This document shows, one piece after another, positions 58,383-64,000 of a stretch of 64,000 bases of DNA. Below the pieces are notes generated by a model, which saw nothing but the letters and a program-made list of their open reading frames with translations, had not been told where the DNA came from and did not search any database. The stretch's first letter is position 1. Each line of letters starts with the position of its first letter. The translations under genes were made by a program, and so were the position numbers. The DNA comes from Fennellomyces sp. T-0311 (lineage: Eukaryota > Mucoromycota > Mucoromycetes > Mucorales > Lichtheimiaceae), in NCBI GenBank assembly GCA_025266875.1, contig JALLLT010000001.1, positions 62,001-126,000 of the forward strand. The letters are read 5' to 3'.

Positions 58383-61300
58383 TGCAGAGCGCGGGGAAAA
58401 AGAAGGCTGGTGAAGAAGCGAAGAGAAAAGAGAGCAGGGAAAAGAGAGAGAAAAGAACAAAGAGAAAAATAAGACGTGCGCGAAAAAAGAAAAAAGAGTT
58501 GTGAAAAAAATAAAAAGAGATGATCAACGATCGTAGCAATGGCAAGAAGGAAGAAAAATATGAGGGAGCGCCTTTTTTTTTATTTCGCCGGGCGTTTCTG
58601 TGTGTGTCTGGATGATGGCTGCTGCCAGAAGCAGAGAAAGGGAAAGGGAAAAAAAATAGGCGCCTCACCGAACGCACTGTTTGCGAACACCCTCGTTGTC
58701 TTGTCTCTCTCTCTTCTTTCCTATGAGCCATTCGAACCCCTCATCGCTGGACTTGACGTCACATGGATTGACCTTGTTTCATCCATACGATCACTATTAA
58801 CTAGTTATGTGCGGAACCACACGGCCCAATCGATTGTTGCGCGCGCTTGACGACAAGAACCCCTCCCCCAACCGCAAGTGGCACATTTTTTTCATGTTTC
58901 ATCAACCGCAAACTTTTCCGGATCTGCGAGACTCCAGATCAATGCATCGTTTACCCGCTTTAGTCATTCTGTTTTTGTATAAGGGGAGGATTCAAATAGC
59001 TGTGTCCAATGCGTCTTTCCACCCTCCCCCCTTCCCTCTTCTAATAACCGCACGGATCCAGCGTTCGGCGGAATAGATAGTAAATCAATTCAACGGATTT
59101 GCTGATCGCAATGAGCCTGCCTACGGTCGGAGAGCAGCGCGTTCGCTATCCATGGTGGTGGGAAAAGATACATCGTACATAACATGAGCACTAGATGCAA
59201 CTTGGACAACGAAATTTCATATCGACTCCCCAATTTTAATAAGATTACAAGATTATCTCTCCTCTTTTTGAAATGAATCGAACTCGCGGCCGCCGCGCAA
59301 TCCTGCAAAATCCGACCAATCATCACCATGCCAAGAAAATCGGGCTCAATTACATAGCAACAAACCTCTTTTGTGACAAAATGTACAATGACAACTGGCT
59401 TTAATGAGCTCACTGGATACACATGCAAATTCTATATCTGGAATTGGCTTGGTTTCTTGCTTACTCTCCCTCCTTTGGGATCGTTTCTGTCGAAGTACGC
59501 GTGGGGCCGCGTTGGTTCTATGGGGAATAAAGGAAGGGAAAAAACGATATACCGTCATCCCTATTAATGTCAGATACTACTGAAAAGGTGCATCATGCCA
59601 CCTAGGTACAAAGATGTTGATGACGCTTGTGAAAAGGCTCTATCTGCGGAATGACCAGAAGCAATACCTTATTTGGGTGACATTGGATATGTGTTACAGC
59701 CGCTCGAGGTAAGGTGAAAGCAGGTACAAATCATCCCTTTCCAACACACACGCATATACGCGTTCTATCAGTTTTCCTGCTGATCAAACAACGAATCAGG
59801 CAAGTGGTCCAAACGAAGTCTAGCCCACCCTTTCTTTTTCCTTTGAGCGGTGCAAAACGATTCACCACACGACGGCGTAACTTTGATCAACACTTTTTTT
59901 TTATGAGAAACAACAAAAAAAAAACTAATTCCGTAACACTGCAGGTGTCGATCACGCACCACTCATGTAGGCTTCTTTTTATACAGAGTGCTCTTGTGTG
60001 CTTCATATTATGCCTCAAGTGGTACAGGAATCTTTACTAGCAACGAGAAAAAATTTGCCACGTGTAAAAGGGCACTTTCTCCATCATTTAAATAATCTGT
60101 TGTCTATACTCATTAGATAGACAGGGTGAATTGATCGTCAGGTATAAGAAAACTAGGAGTACGTAAATAAAACTAATTAAAAAAAATCATCATCATTTTT
60201 TGATATAAAAAAAATCCTTCCGATGTTTTCGGCGCACATACTCTTTTAAATGTAGCACACGGTTCCTCTCCTCTAATTATCACTTTCTCCTACTACTAGG
60301 AGGATTGGCGGGATTATTGCTCTTTTATTTTTTCCTGCATAAGCCGCATGGCAAAGTACTGTAGTGCAACCATGATGCCTTAAACTCGGAGGATCAAAAT
60401 CCGTTTTTGGTAATAAAATAGGACACTGACTGCCGCCCTTTCTCCAGATATACACAACGTTATCAGTACGTAAAAGCTCCAATGATCTGCTTGGATAAAC
60501 TAAACGGTTTTGCATGAGTTCGTCAGAAAAGTTTGCAGTTCAAAGTGTTGATACGAGAGCCTTCTTTTTTTAACCTGACTGATCCCGAGTTTTGGATCGA
60601 CATTATCCGCATTAATAAGATGTACGAAAATGGCTCGTCATTTGTGACAAAAAAAATAAAGACCGCCGAGTTGGAAATGACATAGCAATCTATTTATGTA
60701 CGTGCTCAATATCCTTTCATGATTCGATCTATAGTGTGGAACCCAAACAGATGATGACCCATGATTGTCTCAATTTCTGACGAATCAAGTAGTATTCCCT
60801 ATCTTTTTAGGATCTCAGAAGATTCGATTCAGGAACTCGACGACATTGTAATGAAAAGGTTCATACCGGTGATAGTAAATGCGTACGTACTACTACGAAA
60901 GTAGTTATTGGAGCATCGCACAGGAAAAGCGAATGAATGTATATAGTACTGAAGCTAAGTGAAAAGGACTACATGTAACTGTTAGTTTTTTCATCACGCA
61001 GTACGTTTTGTTTAAAAAGGTTTTTTTGTTATTGCATATAAGGTCAGATTGGCTCATCTGATCTGCTCGTTCCGTTAGGCAGCTCACTTGGTCTATTAGT
61101 ACACAGTTCCATCGTCACAAAGGAAAAAAATATTGTGCATAAGTGGGGCGATATCTACATGTTTCGGTTATACGAAATACAAGGAGCATTGCCTTTTCAC
61201 TAAAACGCGACGGGCCTGAATTAGCTGGCCCAGAAGGCAAGCGAGTGAACAATTGATCTATAACGTGTTCAGCTATGCTATCGAAACTGATGATACACGC

Positions 61301-64000
61301 TATACATTATGCTTTAAAGTGATATTCTTTGCGTTGTGTAATAAATGACTTCCAGATGCACATTACATTATGCATTTACGGCCACAAACGCACTCTACTT
61401 TATTTTAATAGCAGTGGCTCAATCTGGGGCTTGAAGCCTATCGGATGTTCATATCAATGAAGTGATGGAAGAATAGCAGGTTGCGTAAGTGAAACAAAAA
61501 TGCGGCAATAGGAAAGTAAAAGCAGTATGCTAAGATGTTACTTCCTTTTCCTTCTTTGGCCTTTGCGATGAGCGATAACCAAGCGGTGTTCGTGTGTAGG
61601 AGCAAGATATGCTATACACAATCATACAGAAAGAAATAATTTACTAAATCCCAGGCATACGACATAGGCATAAAACGCGGGGAACCTTGGAAATTACTCA
61701 ACTGACAGAAGTACCGTACGTGCATATTGACTGCTTCACGTTTTGGTGTTACCATCAATATCTCATGCCCCAATTATCGATATATCTTACTTTTATTTAC
61801 TTATAACCATTATGGCTGATCAGGCATGATTGAAATGTGTGCACCGATACTGCCAATTCGATAAACGGTGAGCATGATCAAGAGTGACCATCTGGGACAT
61901 TGGTGTCGGTGTTACAACTGACATGCGTACGCTAGTAACAAGCTCAATAGTGAGCGGGTAAAGCATGACATGTTTCCATCGGTAAGCTTTACATGAGCAA
62001 TCGACTTTGCGCTTCAATAACGACGTGCTTCATAAGCTCGAAATAGACTTTATCGATCCTTGTAAAAAATAAATTAATCGCCCATATTTTTTTATAATGC
62101 GCAAGAGGGTGCGACGGATTGCAAGTAATTTGATTTGTCATCGGACGCTCTTGAGAAGCATAGATAACTTCTATTTTTGTCAATTGGCAACTTTGGAATC
62201 GACTGAGATGACTTTGTACAGTTACTTCCTGTTGTCCCGTGAATGGTAACGCAATCGCCGTGTAACTAATCCAGAACCCTAAAAAAGTATTGTCGGTCAA
62301 AAAAAAAAATAGCCCTCCCTTTGCTCCATGTAAGCGTAACCCATACGTGGAGGATAATCCCTTTTCCCGTTTGCTCAACTCAGTAGTCGTTGCTTATCAT
62401 AAAACAAGAGGGTATGAAGGGGGCAAGCTGTTGTTCTGTGCGGATAAGGGGATACTGCCAGAAGAACTCCTAATTATATTGGCGGCTCTCCATACGTAAT
62501 GCCAGTAAGGTGTTTGGAAAGCCCGAATGTCCGTCAGTCTGCGCACGTACTTTCCCAGATATCCGCGGAAACAACACATTCAGTTTGTTGATTGGGTCGC
62601 TACTTTCGCCTTTCTCGGCCATGTCGATGCGAACATCATCTTTCATACACACGGGAATGGCTTGTCTCTCTTGATTTTCACACCATGGATAACCCCAATG
62701 CTAGAGTTGTCGCACATGCATGGGTCCGATTCATATGAAAATATAAGCATTGATTCCTATATCCATCTCGTGGCTGATTTCAGAAAATAGAAGGCATCCA
62801 ATCGGCGACATTGTTCAGGGTCGCGAAATAAGCTCTGAAAACTTGGACTTACAGTGTAAGTTTTAACTCTATTTTAACTTTTTTTTCCCTGCTTCTTGAT
62901 AACTGGTGTTGCCTTGGACGTACACAAATTTTTTTATTGGCTCATTTTGCCAGTGAAACTCAAGAAAAGTGGTTGTTTCTTTGTACATGGCAGTTCGCTG
63001 GAGAACGGGTCGACTGGGATGTACATAATAAACTTGCCTCTTTCGCACAATAAAAAAAAGTCAAAGCTATCAACGGTTTGCTTTTTTCAATGCATTCTTC
63101 ACCCATAAAATAAGGTACGAATATCTGCTGACGTGCCAAGACACGGAGAAATGTTACTCATTCACCATTCTCCTTGGATGCATTATGTATATCAAAACAC
63201 TTTTCTTGGGCAGTAGTATGCGGCGGTCATTACATAGCTTATTATGAAATTCTCGAATTCTACCAGACTGCATCTGTTACGCGCGTTCTGTTTTCCAGGC
63301 AAATGCTAAAAGAAAAACGCCACGGTATCGAGAAATCTAGACTCTATTTTCTTTTTGTTCCGCGGTATCCTTGAATTTTTCGAAACACATCAAAAATAAG
63401 CATTGTCTCCTTACATATTGGGCTGCAAGCAAGGTTATGTAGCCACCCGTTTCTGTGCAAGTTGGGGACGAGGCTGTTGCACAGGTAAATTTGTTGAACG
63501 AAATAATTTTCCATGATATCCAATTCGTCACAGCAAGTTATTTTTGTTTCTTTTCTCGCATTTCTTTGGACTATATGCATTCTGCAGAATAACATTATAT
63601 CCTGAGGTCGTCCTGGATGGGACCTTCCGAATTAGTTTCACATGTGTAACAGACGGATGCATACCTATAAGTGGTCAGCAAGGAGAAGAAAAAAAGCATA
63701 TTTTGATGGCAGATATCAAGGAACAACTGCATGTCTTTTGTCGATCATAACTCCGTTGACGAAAGAAGCAATAGGCTACACTTTGAAGGTTACAGACTTT
63801 GTTAAAAATGAGAGGCCGCCTAGCTTTTTTTTTGCAACGGAGAAAATAGAGCATTCTAACAAGGTTCTTGGTACATGTCAATTATAAAAAAAAGTTTATA
63901 GGGATTCCTTTCCGACAGCCCATGCTAATTTGAATGATTGGATTCTATTGGAAAGTTTCTAATTTATCAACAAAAACGAATTAGGTGTTCAATTAAGAAC
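58383..64000. other. Gene-poor end of the window
   Basis: The first few hundred bases are A/G-rich on the plus strand (58400-58560), so pyrimidine-rich on the kinase's sense strand, as in a promoter or 5' UTR. Beyond 59 kb the DNA is AT-rich. The best open frames are motif-free, for example 62652-62470 on the minus strand and the stretch 63600-63750 on the plus strand (VVLDGTFRISFTCVTDGC), which has coding-like composition. None can be supported as a gene. The 3' edge is simply the window limit. Confidence 0.45.

Noticed and set aside
59270..59340. Possible minus-strand tRNA (a GAGTTCGATTC-like B box)
   Set aside because: No pairing T-stem, acceptor stem or A box could be found at suitable spacing.
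61989..62652. Open frames of 129 and 60 codons on the minus strand
   Set aside because: No motif, no consistent splice structure, and low-complexity content. Listed only as part of the gene-poor end.

Overview
The window is nuclear DNA from a filamentous fungus, most likely an early-diverging Mucoromycota/Mucorales-type species (inference). The protein-coding genes carry many short introns (about 50-95 bases, GT...AG, often with a CTAAC/CTGAC-like branch site), and the gene set is a fungal housekeeping and signalling set: delta-COP, sirtuin, Ssn6/Cyc8, lipin, EDEM, Ssk2-type MAPKKK, Boi-type polarity protein, Cox19, LAMMER kinase and a transmembrane ADAM protease. I rebuilt each gene by hand, joining exons on family motifs and splice sites. 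For all of these except the EDEM 5' end, the summed exon length is a multiple of three with no internal stop.

Layout. 0.25-2.4 kb: delta-COP (-). 2.4-6.4 kb: no gene seen. 6.4-8.5 kb: Sir2-type deacetylase (+). 8.5-20.9 kb: a long accessory stretch with no confident conserved gene. It holds degenerate coding-like repeats, a retroelement-like remnant, a GC-rich proline-rich membrane protein, a repeat-rich locus (12.0-14.9 kb) with a duplicated exon-like unit and a large imperfect inverted repeat, a TATA-bearing small locus, a 119-base MITE-like element and a weak F-box-like ORF. 20.9-23.2 kb: FYVE + armadillo-like protein (+). 23.3-25.3 kb: Ssn6/Cyc8 (-). 25.6-28.7 kb: ADAM (-). 28.8-31.6 kb: nothing seen. 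31.7-32.2 kb: tiny stand-alone TFIIS-central-domain gene (-). 32.7-33.0 kb: small mitochondrial-type protein (+). 33.2-36.4 kb: lipin/phosphatidate phosphatase (-). 36.6-40.0 kb: EDEM-type mannosidase with PA domain (-). 40.2-40.7 kb: GPI-type cell-surface protein (-). 41.4-43.1 kb: unrecognised, possibly broken gene (-). 44.7-49.0 kb: HOG-type MAPKKK (-). 49.1-53.8 kb: gene-poor, with one clear TA-flanked MITE. 53.8-55.8 kb: SH3-SAM-PH-CH protein (+). 55.9-56.3 kb: COX19 (+). 56.4-58.4 kb: LAMMER kinase (-). 58.4-64 kb: no supported gene.

Functional themes. Secretory pathway and ER: delta-COP (COPI), EDEM (ER-associated degradation), lipin (phosphatidate to diacylglycerol), FYVE protein (PI3P membranes), ADAM and the GPI protein (cell surface). 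Chromatin and transcription: sirtuin, Ssn6, the TFIIS-like domain. Signalling and polarity: MAPKKK, LAMMER kinase, Boi-like protein. These genes are independent transcription units, not an operon or an obvious cluster. Conserved genes sit close together (104-330 bases between many neighbours), while the accessory stretches are gene-poor and carry the repeats.
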